From an uncultured Saprospiraceae bacterium (GTDB lineage Bacteria > Bacteroidota > Bacteroidia > Chitinophagales > Saprospiraceae), in the NCBI GenBank assembly GCA_937894165.1, contig CALCSX010000361.1, positions 1-20,289 of the forward strand: a stretch of DNA of 20,289 bases, given 5' to 3'. Shown here in pieces: positions 8,284 to 15,720 of the stretch (position 1 is its first letter; each line of letters opens with the position of its first letter). A program made the translations under genes and the position numbers. Below the pieces are notes generated by a model that was not told where the DNA came from, ran no database searches, and worked only from the letters and a program-made list of their open reading frames with translations.

Positions 8284-8316
8284 ATTTCCTTAGCTTTGAA
8301 TCCAAAAGTACTTTCA

Positions 8317-8943
8317 ATGAAAAACGAAAAAGACTACATACAGGATATAACTGAAATCCGGGCTATGATGGAGCGCTCCTCGAAATTCCTGTCCTTGTCC
8401 GGCGGAGCGGGGATTTTGGCGGGTATTTATGCACTGCTAGGAGCCTGGATAGCGTATAAGCTGTTCTATTTTAACCCTGACGAAATAATTTATCATCAAA
8501 TTACGGCCGGCGAGATAAGTGCAAGCTTGAGTCGGGTGATTATTCTGGCGGTGTTCATTTTGGTGCTTACAATAGGAACTGCGATTCTATTCTCCTTCCG
8601 AAAAGCGCGCAGGAAATCTGAGAAACTGTGGAATGCAACATCACGACGATTGTTGATCAATCTTGCAGTGCCGCTGGGAGCCGGGGGCTTGCTGATATTA
8701 ATTATGATTTCGAAAGGTGTAATAGGTTTGGTGGCACCGCTAACACTAATCTTTTATGGCATTGCATTGTTCCACGCGGGGAGGTTTACCTACAGCGAAG
8801 TCAAGACATTGGGTATCATAGAAATAGGTCTGGGACTCGTCAGCTCCTATTTTATTGGCTATGGATTGCTGTTTTGGGCGATCGGATTTGGTTTGTTACA
8901 TATAATTTACGGGATTTATATTTACTTTAAGTACGAGAGGTGA
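8317..8943 (+). CDS. Six-helix membrane protein paired with a winged-helix regulator
   Basis: A 208-residue hydrophobic protein with about six transmembrane helices (roughly 28-50, 73-94, 112-132, 133-153, 165-183 and 184-204). Its soluble N-terminus is amphipathic (MKNEKDYIQDITEIRAMMER). The frame is open seven codons further to a TTG at 8296, but the ATG at 8317 gives a more natural N-terminus. No enzyme motif is visible. Its TGA overlaps the GTG start of the winged-helix gene, so the two are translationally coupled. I recall this arrangement as recurring in Bacteroidota, but no function is known to me. A sensor or anti-regulator role is only a guess from the coupling. Confidence 0.8.
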   Translation: MKNEKDYIQDITEIRAMMERSSKFLSLSGGAGILAGIYALLGAWIAYKLFYFNPDEIIYHQITAGEISASLSRVIILAVFILVLTIGTAILFSFRKARRKSEKLWNATSRRLLINLAVPLGAGGLLILIMISKGVIGLVAPLTLIFYGIALFHAGRFTYSEVKTLGIIEIGLGLVSSYFIGYGLLFWAIGFGLLHIIYGIYIYFKYER

Positions 8944-9239
8944 AAATATCGATAGAAGGATTACATAAAGCTTTTGACAGCAGAATTCGTCTGGGCATCA
9001 TGTCGGCACTAGCGGTGAATGACTCACTCGATTTCAATGCATTGAAGGATTACTTGGATCTTACTGATGGGAATTTGGCAAGCCACCTGAAAGGCCTGGA
9101 GAAGGAAGAATTCATCGGTGTCAAGAAATCATTTATCGGTAGAAAGCCCAATACCAGATATTTTATGTCGGAAGCCGGAAAGATCGCCTTTGATAATCAT
9201 TTGAAGGCATTGGAGAAGTTGATTAAGTCGCAGAAGTAG
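8940..9239 (+). CDS. Winged-helix transcriptional regulator
   Basis: A 99-residue, single-domain DNA-binding protein. The fold order fits the MarR/ArsR-like winged-helix group (HTH_34 type). Helices cover IRLGIMSALAVND and DFNALKDYLDLTDG, a recognition helix NLASHLKGLEKEEFI lies at about 45-59, and a wing GRKPNTRYFMSEAG at about 67-80 is followed by a C-terminal helix likely used for dimerisation. No metal-binding cysteines are present, so a metal-sensing ArsR role is unlikely. The start is GTG, overlapping the TGA of the preceding membrane gene (GTGA), with GAGAGG directly before it. It probably regulates its own operon or responds to the membrane partner, but no operator was identified. Confidence 0.88.
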   Translation: MKISIEGLHKAFDSRIRLGIMSALAVNDSLDFNALKDYLDLTDGNLASHLKGLEKEEFIGVKKSFIGRKPNTRYFMSEAGKIAFDNHLKALEKLIKSQK

Positions 9240-9247
9240 GTTTTTTG

Positions 9248-9296
9248 AGCTAGGAGCTACTAGCTGTGAGCTGCGAGCTGTGGGCTGCGAGCTTTT
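9248..9296 (+). repeat. 7-bp-period array (AGCTNNN)
   Basis: Seven consecutive 7-mers: AGCTAGG, AGCTACT, AGCTGTG, AGCTGCG, AGCTGTG, GGCTGCG, AGCTTTT. The AGCT part is almost fixed and the last three bases vary. It begins 8 bp after the stop of the winged-helix gene and ends in a T-run (9293-9299). That could help termination, but the repeat does not form a classic stem. Confidence 0.8.
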
Positions 9297-9300
9297 TTTC

Positions 9301-9335
9301 AATTACGAATTAAAAATTACGAATTGTTAGTTCGA
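9301..9335 (+). repeat. 7-bp-period array (AATTNNN)
   Basis: Five consecutive 7-mers: AATTACG, AATTAAA, AATTACG, AATTGTT, AGTTCGA. The word differs from the AGCTNNN array just before it, but the period is the same. Confidence 0.65.
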
Positions 9336-9366
9336 CGATGTCAATCAGGTTCTATTTTTCATTTTG

Positions 9367-9470
9367 AGCTGTGAGCCAATAGCTGTGAACCATTAGCTGA
9401 TAGCTGTGTGCTCGGTGAATTGAAAGCTTCGAGAAATACAATGAAAATCAGCTAGAGGCTAGTAGCTACT
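9367..9470 (+). repeat. 7-bp-period arrays with mixed words
   Basis: From 9367 the words are AGCTGTG, AGCCAAT, AGCTGTG, AACCATT, AGCTGAT, AGCTGTG, TGCTCGG. A second short run at 9450-9470 reads AGCTAGA, GGCTAGT, AGCTACT. The AACCATT unit at 9388-9394 is the characteristic word of the separate array at 8213-8283, here in phase inside an AGCTNNN array. No gene is present in this stretch. Confidence 0.75.
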
Positions 9471-9985
9471 TCATGAGACAATAGCGAAAGTCAAAGTTTC
9501 CATCTAAGCTTTTCGATTTTTTTCTCGAAATTCGAGAACGCTCCTACCTTTTCCCTTTTAAATGCATCTAGCTATTTAATATAATAGCGAAATGATGCAT
9601 TAAATTTTACTTAAGTTTCTATTTATATTCTCGATTTTAATCTCCTCTTCGCTTGCAGACCCAATAGCCCGAAGGATCCGGATTTTAATGCATCTTGATT
9701 TCCTAATTAAAATTATCCATAGAGACCACAAATGGGTAATTGAGTCGATTAAGTTGCGGAATTATGGACATTATTTGAGAAATGAAATCTCCATTTTGAT
9801 CAAATTGATCGTTTTACGTAATTTCTCAATTATTTCATATCATATATTTACGTTTTTCAAAATAATTGCTTAGTTTCGATTTAAACTTCAGTTATTTACT
9901 GCACGTAAGCGTGTGCATTGCCATTATTTATACTAAACTATCCCTTCGAATTTCGAAACTTTAATTAATTACACATACTCTTCCT
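9471..9985. other. Intergenic region upstream of the surface protein
   Basis: AT-rich DNA with some palindromes. TTCTCGAA-a-TTCGAGAA is a 17-bp near-perfect palindrome at 9522-9538. AATGCATC (9561-9568) pairs with GATGCATT (9594-9601) around an inner CTATT/AATAG stem, and AATGCATC recurs at 9687-9694. A 61-codon frame at 9688-9873 starts inside that word and looks like chance. No clear promoter for the downstream gene was identified. Confidence 0.45.
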
Positions 9986-11674
9986 ATGAGAAAATTATTT
10001 ACACATTTCTTCCATTTTGCCGATATTTCATTCGTCTTTTTAATATGTTTTTTCTTTGCTGATAGGTCTTACAGCCAAGACTTTATCACTGTTTGGACTT
10101 TCACGGACGATGCTCCGGTGATAAGATTTAATGCACTAACTAGTGGAGATGTAAACTATTCCTGGACGACAACTCCGTCTTCAAAAAGCGGTCAAGGGAC
10201 ATTTAATAAAATTGTTGCAGGAAGAGTCACTATTAATAATTTGGAGATTGAGGAGGGAGACACACTTATTCTTTCCATAGCCCCTGATAATTTAAGTCGG
10301 TTTTTTTCTGACTACGATCTGCGGAATTCTCCTGAAATTTTATTGGATGTAAAGCAATGGGGCTCAGTCTTGTGGACGAGCATGGAAAATGCTTTTTATT
10401 ATAGAGAAGAAGTTAATTTTTCAGCAGCAGATCTTCCCAATTTAACTTATGTATACAGTATGAGGAATATGTTTTCTGAGGCGAGTGATTTTAACTCCGA
10501 TATTTCTTTATGGGATGTTTCGAGTGTAAGCGATATGTCGGGAATGTTTTCATGGGCAGGATCATTTAATCAGGATATAAGTGGATGGGATGTTTCCAAT
10601 GTGTTTGATATGTCACAAATGTTTACTGCTAGCCTATATTTCAACCAAGATATCGGTGATTGGAACGTATCAAATGTTATCCATATGCGAGCAATGTTCG
10701 CATCTGCCGGGGCTTTTAATCAGGATATTGGTAGTTGGAATGTTTCAAATGCATATGATATGAGTTACATGTTTGCGCAAGCAATTTTATTTGACCAAGA
10801 TTTAGGTGATTGGGACGTATCGAACGTAACAAATATGGAGGCAATGTTTGCACTTTCCAATTTTAATCATTATATAGGAGATTGGGATGTTTCCAATGTA
10901 ACAAATATAAATACAATGTTTATTAATGCTTATTCCTTCAATCAAGACTTGAGTAAATGGGACGTTTCATCGATCACCGATATGGAAGGACTATTTGCTG
11001 CATCAATTTTCAATCAGGACCTGAGTACTTGGAACGTTTCCAAAGTGATCACTATGTCCGGAATGTTTTATTTTGCATCTTCTTTTAATCAAGATATTAG
11101 CGGCTGGGATGTTTCTAATGTTATTAGTGTTAATAACATGTTTTCCCACGCTTCCAGTTTCAATCAAGATATCTCCGACTGGACATATCACCCTGATGTA
11201 CGAATGGATTGGATGTTTGATGATAGTGGTCTTGACTGTGAGAATTATTCCAAGGCGATTTCTGCGTGGAGGAAAAATTCTGCTTTAGCTAATAAAACCA
11301 TAGGAGTCGAGGGACTTGAATATGGTAGTAACAAAGCAGAAGATAGAACTTATCTAATAGAAGAAAAAGGATGGACCTTTGTTGGTGATGAAAGAAGTGA
11401 AGAGGAATGTGGTACAGTGAGCACTAACAGACACAACCTAAGCGGAGGAAAAATTATGCTCTTCCCAAACCCCACCTACTATAGTATCACCATTGAAGCT
11501 GAGGCAAAAGAGTTGGAGGGTCTAAGGGTGCTGAATGTCAATGGGCAGGATGTTAGTGGATTAATTTCAATTCAAAGATCCGAAAATGGGATAAATATTG
11601 ATTTATCGAGATTAAGTCCGGGCATTTATGTGCTGAGAACACCTTCAAATGCTACGAAAGTGATAAAGATGTAA
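9986..11674 (+). CDS. BspA/DUF285 repeat surface protein with T9SS sorting domain
   Basis: A 562-residue secreted protein. The N-terminus (1-30, ending RSYSQ) is an unusually long signal peptide. The N-terminal region (about 32-160) contains a domain that leads into ten repeats starting at FN(Q)D positions 169, 194, 219, 244, 269, 293, 318, 342, 367 and 392. The spacing is 25 residues, twice 24. The repeat consensus is FNQDISxWDVSNVxxMxxMF, typical of DUF285 (BspA-like leucine-rich-repeat-related) proteins. The C-terminal 70 residues (LFPNP at 492-496, LSPGIYVL at 543-550, ending VIKM) form a type A T9SS sorting domain, so the protein is probably delivered to the cell surface. BspA relatives are implicated in adhesion; the binding partner here is unknown. 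The near-identical repeats could expand or contract by recombination. Confidence 0.9.
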   Translation: MRKLFTHFFHFADISFVFLICFFFADRSYSQDFITVWTFTDDAPVIRFNALTSGDVNYSWTTTPSSKSGQGTFNKIVAGRVTINNLEIEEGDTLILSIAPDNLSRFFSDYDLRNSPEILLDVKQWGSVLWTSMENAFYYREEVNFSAADLPNLTYVYSMRNMFSEASDFNSDISLWDVSSVSDMSGMFSWAGSFNQDISGWDVSNVFDMSQMFTASLYFNQDIGDWNVSNVIHMRAMFASAGAFNQDIGSWNVSNAYDMSYMFAQAILFDQDLGDWDVSNVTNMEAMFALSNFNHYIGDWDVSNVTNINTMFINAYSFNQDLSKWDVSSITDMEGLFAASIFNQDLSTWNVSKVITMSGMFYFASSFNQDISGWDVSNVISVNNMFSHASSFNQDISDWTYHPDVRMDWMFDDSGLDCENYSKAISAWRKNSALANKTIGVEGLEYGSNKAEDRTYLIEEKGWTFVGDERSEEECGTVSTNRHNLSGGKIMLFPNPTYYSITIEAEAKELEGLRVLNVNGQDVSGLISIQRSENGINIDLSRLSPGIYVLRTPSNATKVIKM

Positions 11675-11796
11675 ATAAATTGATTTTCAGGCAACGAAAA
11701 CTGCTGTTTTTAGCTCTTATTAATAGATTCAATATAAGAAGGATTAAAGAATATCCGCGTTAGGATTAAGCACTCTGACATATTTACTTTTCTAGT

Positions 11797-11834
11797 AACC
11801 TGATTTGACCTGTATGGGAAAGTCAGGTTTTTTT
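11797..11834 (+). terminator. Intrinsic terminator after the surface-protein gene
   Basis: AACCTGATTT (11797-11806) pairs with the 3' arm that ends in TCAGGTT (11823-11829), including one G-T wobble. Two more C-G pairs lie inside a small internal loop, and a run of T follows (11828-11834). It lies about 120 nt after the stop codon and is oriented for plus-strand transcripts. Confidence 0.75.
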
Positions 11835-12084
11835 CACTTCGACTCAGTGACCTCACTTCGACTCAGTGACCTTATTTTTTTGAGTCGTAAGTGAAAGAGT
11901 CGTAAGTCGTAAGTCGGCACTTCGGCTGCGCTCAGTGACCTTGTTTTATGAGTCGTAAGTCTAATTAGTCGTAAGTCGGCATTTCGACTGCGCTCAATGA
12001 CCTTATTTTATGAGTCGTAAGTCAGGGAGTCGTAAGTCGGCATTTCGACTGCGCTTCGGCTCGGGAACCACGCTCATTGACCTT
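11835..12084 (+). repeat. Tandem 61-64-bp repeat with embedded 7-mers
   Basis: Full units start at 11854 (64 bp), 11918 (62 bp) and 11980 (61 bp), with partial units at 11835 and 12041. Each unit is a CAYTTCGRCT(GCG)CTCARTGACC block, a T-rich linker, and 7-mers AGTCGTA and AGTCGGC separated by a variable 7-9-nt word (AGTGAAAG, AGTCTAATT, AGTCAGGG). The TTCGACTGCGCTCARTGACC-like block resembles a dispersed word that also occurs at 7674-7696. The array begins directly after the T-run of the terminator, between convergent genes. Confidence 0.85.
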
Positions 12085-12122
12085 GAATACATACTTATTG
12101 AATAAATCTCGTGAAACACCGT

Positions 12123-12240
12123 CCCGCGTCAGCGATAGGAGAGTGCCGCTAGGCGTCCGAAGGACCGGAATGAAATGGAGACTCGGATAGCGTGGTGATG
12201 ACTTACGAAGAGCAGCGTAGTAAGTCAGCAGACGCCACAA
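12123..12240 (+). repeat. GC-rich structured intergenic repeat, copy B
   Basis: It begins CCCGCGTCAG, then GATAGGAG, and contains a small GTCC-gaa-GGAC hairpin (12055-offset positions 12155-12165). A GGAGACTCGGAT segment follows, then a terminal 8-bp hairpin TGACTTAC/GTAAGTCA (12199-12206 and 12220-12227), flanked by GTGG (12192-12195) and CCAC (12235-12238). The order of parts matches the minus strand of 20-140, although the stems differ. A 72-codon minus-strand frame across it is low-complexity in function and not a supported gene. The repeat ends 15 bp from the end of the outer-membrane gene. Confidence 0.5.
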
Positions 12241-12254
12241 AAAACTTCAGAATT

Positions 12255-12983
12255 TTATTGCAATATAAAATAGGATAATCCCAGTGAAACATAGGAGAAA
12301 TTATCGCTTCCTCCTCCAATATCCTTGGCATCCAGCTTATCTGTATTGACGAAGTGGATCATAAAATCTAAATTGACTTCAAGCTTATCGAGATCAAACT
12401 GACTTCTGTAGGGTGGAAAAAAGTAGCCTATTCTCGATCGAATGCTAAAACCAATAGGGATACTTAATTCACTGGTAGGTTTAGATTTCTCTTGCTGTAG
12501 ATTTTCATATCCGAAGGTCTGTAGTAAGGAACCATCAGAAATACTGGTTCTAATACTTCTAAAACTATTAATACCATATCCTAAAATGCCAAAAAATGAA
12601 ACCTTCGCCCGGTCCGGACGGTCAAAGAAAATTGAGGTCATATTAAATACTGCCTGAATAGTATGTTCATTAAAACGCGTTCTGAATGTCTCATCTAAAT
12701 CGGGATTAGCTCCTGCCAGTCCACCATTAATCCAATTGTATTTCAGTGAGAAAAATGGCGTGAGCGCATAATTAATCTGCAATCCACCGGCCGGTCTTAA
12801 TTCATTAGGATCACTAAACGAGGGTGCCCACTCATTCTTTTTCACATCACCGAAAAAGACAGTTCCTCCTGCATGTAGTCCTATCCCTAATCTACCATCA
12901 ATATCCTGTGAGAAGGACATAGGAATTCCAGCAATAAAAAGAAAAAATATGACAAAAATATATCCGGAAAATTTTGAGATCAT
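12255..12983 (-). CDS. Outer-membrane beta-barrel protein
   Basis: A 242-residue exported protein. A signal peptide of about 26 residues (ending MSFSQ) is followed by alternating amphipathic strands. The N-terminal mature part (GIGLHAGGTVFFGDVKKNEW, then PAGGLQINYALTPFFSLKYNW) matches the Bacteroidota barrel group related to the N-terminal barrels of OmpA-like and DUF6089 proteins. The chain ends in a typical barrel strand (YVSLGLSYFILQ). There is no C-terminal OmpA peptidoglycan-binding domain, so it is a barrel-only form. The substrate or role is unknown. It is divergent from the helicase gene and convergent with the BspA-like gene. A possible promoter with a palindrome lies about 90 bp upstream. 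Confidence 0.8.
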   Translation of the reverse strand: MISKFSGYIFVIFFLFIAGIPMSFSQDIDGRLGIGLHAGGTVFFGDVKKNEWAPSFSDPNELRPAGGLQINYALTPFFSLKYNWINGGLAGANPDLDETFRTRFNEHTIQAVFNMTSIFFDRPDRAKVSFFGILGYGINSFRSIRTSISDGSLLQTFGYENLQQEKSKPTSELSIPIGFSIRSRIGYFFPPYRSQFDLDKLEVNLDFMIHFVNTDKLDAKDIGGGSDNFSYVSLGLSYFILQ

Positions 12984-13073
12984 CTATAAAATATATTTAA
13001 ATACTAATTTTTAAAATTTTTTGAAAAAGAATATTGAATAGACATATCTCATATATTCTCCCCCATATTGGCG

Positions 13074-13097
13074 CAAATATACACTATATTTATAGTG
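13074..13097 (-). promoter_or_regulatory. Possible -7 promoter element and palindromic operator
   Basis: On the minus strand, TATATTTG (13081-13074) matches the Bacteroidota -7 consensus TAnnTTTG and would place transcription start about 80 nt before the barrel gene. The -33 TTTG was not found at the expected distance. Directly upstream lies the perfect inverted repeat CACTATA-tt-TATAGTG (13082-13097), where the spacer of the promoter would be, so it could be a binding site for a dimeric repressor. Both are unproven. Confidence 0.35.
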
Positions 13098-13259
13098 GTA
13101 TGGTTGGTTTTCAGTAAATTTTAAAATGTTAATATCTAAAATTCTGATGGAATCGGTGATATTATTAGCCGGCGGATTTTGAAATATTTTAAAAAAAATC
13201 AAAAATAATTGCTTCGGATTTATGGAATTTCTCCTTTTTTGCGTCTATATAATAAAAGG

Positions 13260-13306
13260 ATCGATTTTTATTATGACAATCGATAATTAAATGTCCGGAT
13301 TTAATT
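13260..13306. promoter_or_regulatory. Two abutting inverted repeats upstream of the helicase gene
   Basis: ATCGATT (13260-13266) pairs with AATCGAT (13278-13284). Immediately after it, AATTAAAT (13285-13292) pairs with ATTTAATT (13299-13306) around GTCCGG. The pair ends 54 bp before the preferred helicase ATG, so it may be an operator or a leader structure. Neither has a T-run on the plus strand. The remaining DNA from 12984 to 13360 is AT-rich without a gene. Confidence 0.4.
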
Positions 13307-13360
13307 CTAATGTCTTGTATAAATCGAAAATCAGTTTATTATAACAAAAATAAAAATTTT

Positions 13361-15646
13361 ATGGAGAGTTTCGACATTTCAGAAAAGGTATTACATTTTA
13401 TCAATAGCACCAAAAAGTCAATTTTTCTGACCGGGAAAGCCGGTACGGGGAAAACGACACTTCTACATCGCATTATCGCAAGTACCCACAAAAATGCGAT
13501 AGTGGTAGCTCCGACAGGAATTGCGGCTCTCAATGCCGGCGGGGTGACAATTCACTCAATGTTTCAACTACCTTTCGCAGGGTTTATTCCCGATATTAAT
13601 CCCCGCGTCGCCATCCCTCCCAATGCCAATCTTGAAACCAAGGCCACCTTTCACAGGCACAGCCGAATGGCAGCTCATCGACTGGCAGTGATGAGACAAC
13701 TGGAGCTTTTAATCATTGATGAGGTGAGTATGTTAAGAGCTGATACTATGGATGCCATCAATTTTGTATTGCAGCGGGTCAGAAAGTCAGATGAACCCTT
13801 CGGTGGGGTCCAAGTTTTGCTGATAGGTGATCTAATGCAATTGCCACCCGTGGTCAAAAATGAAGAATGGTCAGTCCTTAGGCATTATTATAAGAGTATG
13901 TTCTTCTTCAATTCTTTAGTAATGGAACAGTTGCGACCTATATACATTGAGTTAAAAAAGATTTACCGGCAATCAGACGCCATATTTGTAGATCTTCTCA
14001 ATAATTTAAGGAACAATGCTATCACGAATGAAAATATTTCACTTCTGAAGAAATATGTAAATGAAAAATTCAAACTCGAGGAAAATCCCGGTTATATTTT
14101 TCTAACTACCCACAATAATAAAGCCGATACGATCAACAGGCAAGCTTTGGCGGCCATTGATGAGAAAGTTTGGGTTTATCAGGCAGAGATTACGGGCGAA
14201 TTTCCAGATAAGATCTATCCTATCGAAGCTGAACTGAAATTAAAGCTAGGCGCACAGGTGATGTTTGTCAAGAACGACACATCCGAGAAGAAGCAGTATT
14301 ACAACGGCAAGATGGGAAAAATTACCTTTCTGGGAGCTGAGGAGGTGATCGTTACTTTCGAAGATGATAATATTTCTATCGTAGTGGAGAAATATGAATG
14401 GCAGAATGTTAGATTTAGTGTTGATCAGGAGACGAAAGAGATAAAGGAAGAGGTATTAGGAACCTTTGTTCATTATCCATTGAAGCTTGCTTGGGCAATT
14501 ACAGTGCATAAGAGTCAGGGATTGACCTTCGAAAAAGCAGTTTTGGATGTGAGGGATGTTTTTCAACCCGGTCAGGCTTACGTGGCTCTTTCCAGGCTAA
14601 CTTCTTTGGAAGGTCTCGTGCTTATCAACAATCTCGATTTGGAGGGTATAGCTAATGCCAGCGATGTGGTAAGTTACACCAAACAGGAGGCCGATGAGGA
14701 GCAAATAAATAATACACTCAGTAGAGAAAAGCGTCGATATCTCTATGAATATATCAAAAATGCTTTCGACTTAGATACATTATTCAGATTTTGGTCCAAA
14801 CATCAATTTACATACAGAGAAGTAACTCATAATTCCGAGAAATCTTTACAGCATGTCTGGGTTGATAATCAAGTGAAAAGCTTGCGTTCTGTTCTAGATG
14901 TTTCGAAGAATTTTTCCCAGCAGTTGATAAGATTATTTAAAAATGAGGATCCGGATTATGTTCATATTCTGGAGAGGCTAAATAAGGCGAGGGATTATTT
15001 TTTCGCTGTGATTAATGAGGTTTTATTTGAATTATTGTACAAAATAGAGGAGGTCAAACAGATGAAGAGGGTCAAGCAATATTACAATGAGTTGGCGGAT
15101 TTGGAGGAAGCTCATACATCATTTGTGCTTGCGATGCATAAAGCTATTCGGCTTATTGAGATTCAAATAGAGGGCGGTGAGATAGGGAAGGATTCTTTGA
15201 AAACGGATTTTGCCATCAATTTCCGGTCGGAACTATTGAAACAGGTTAGGGAGAAATATAAGTCTGAGGGTGGCGTACTTATCGTTGATGAAATAGAGCG
15301 ATATGCCAGAAAAGGAAAGAAAAACAAGCCAAAAACGGAAAAGATAAGCACCATTGAAGTTACCTATAGTTTGTGGGAAAAAAATATGACTGCCGAGGAA
15401 ATAGCGGAGGAGAGAAAACTAACTTTAGGTACCATATACAATCATTTTGCTAAATTAATAGAAGAAGGCAAGCTGAGTGCAGAGGATATTTTGTCCAAAG
15501 AAGAAATGGGGGCTTTAAGGGAATTATTTCAGGAGGCCTATACGGATGAGATCACATTAACGGAGCTAAAAAGTCAGGCAGGGACGGAATTTTCATTTGA
15601 AGAGTTGAGATTATTTATGTCTTATTGGAGGAAGGAATTGGCCTAG
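13361..15646 (+). CDS. Pif1/RecD-like helicase with C-terminal helix-turn-helix
   Basis: A 761-residue superfamily 1B helicase. From this start, Walker A (TGKAGTGKTT) is at about 24-33, Walker B (LLIIDEVSM) at about 116-124, GDLMQLPP at 156-163, a TVHKSQG motif at 381-387 and VALSR at 408-412. These are the Pif1/RecD2 ATPase motifs, and all are intact. After about residue 460 comes a long helical, charged region, and at about 666-711 a helix-turn-helix (TAEEIAEERKLTLGTIYNHF) like that at the end of some RecQ and Pif1 proteins. It probably unwinds DNA in replication or repair. The frame is open 17 codons further to an ATG at 13310, but that start would place inverted repeats directly before it and add a low-complexity K/N-rich N-terminus. 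I choose 13361, with a typical AT-rich leader. The MFS gene follows after 74 bp. Confidence 0.9.
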   Translation: MESFDISEKVLHFINSTKKSIFLTGKAGTGKTTLLHRIIASTHKNAIVVAPTGIAALNAGGVTIHSMFQLPFAGFIPDINPRVAIPPNANLETKATFHRHSRMAAHRLAVMRQLELLIIDEVSMLRADTMDAINFVLQRVRKSDEPFGGVQVLLIGDLMQLPPVVKNEEWSVLRHYYKSMFFFNSLVMEQLRPIYIELKKIYRQSDAIFVDLLNNLRNNAITNENISLLKKYVNEKFKLEENPGYIFLTTHNNKADTINRQALAAIDEKVWVYQAEITGEFPDKIYPIEAELKLKLGAQVMFVKNDTSEKKQYYNGKMGKITFLGAEEVIVTFEDDNISIVVEKYEWQNVRFSVDQETKEIKEEVLGTFVHYPLKLAWAITVHKSQGLTFEKAVLDVRDVFQPGQAYVALSRLTSLEGLVLINNLDLEGIANASDVVSYTKQEADEEQINNTLSREKRRYLYEYIKNAFDLDTLFRFWSKHQFTYREVTHNSEKSLQHVWVDNQVKSLRSVLDVSKNFSQQLIRLFKNEDPDYVHILERLNKARDYFFAVINEVLFELLYKIEEVKQMKRVKQYYNELADLEEAHTSFVLAMHKAIRLIEIQIEGGEIGKDSLKTDFAINFRSELLKQVREKYKSEGGVLIVDEIERYARKGKKNKPKTEKISTIEVTYSLWEKNMTAEEIAEERKLTLGTIYNHFAKLIEEGKLSAEDILSKEEMGALRELFQEAYTDEITLTELKSQAGTEFSFEELRLFMSYWRKELA

Positions 15647-15720
15647 AAGTAACAATTTATAAAATTATTTTTATTTGCAGTATCTGTTAAATAAATATAG
15701 AAAATGATGAGGAGAAATTC

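Noticed and set aside
9688..9873. 61-codon frame in the intergenic region before the surface protein
   Set aside because: It starts inside a repeated AATGCATC word, is Ile/Leu-rich as expected for AT-rich noncoding DNA, and has no recognisable family or ribosome-binding site.
11835..12084. 61-64-bp tandem array as a CRISPR or replication-origin iteron array
   Set aside because: Units are contiguous and similar throughout, with no spacers; no replication initiator gene or DnaA-box cluster is nearby.
12022..12240. 72-codon minus-strand frame overlapping structured repeat copy B
   Set aside because: It coincides with repeat sequence (AGTCGTA array and the GC-rich element), so the open frame is explained by composition.
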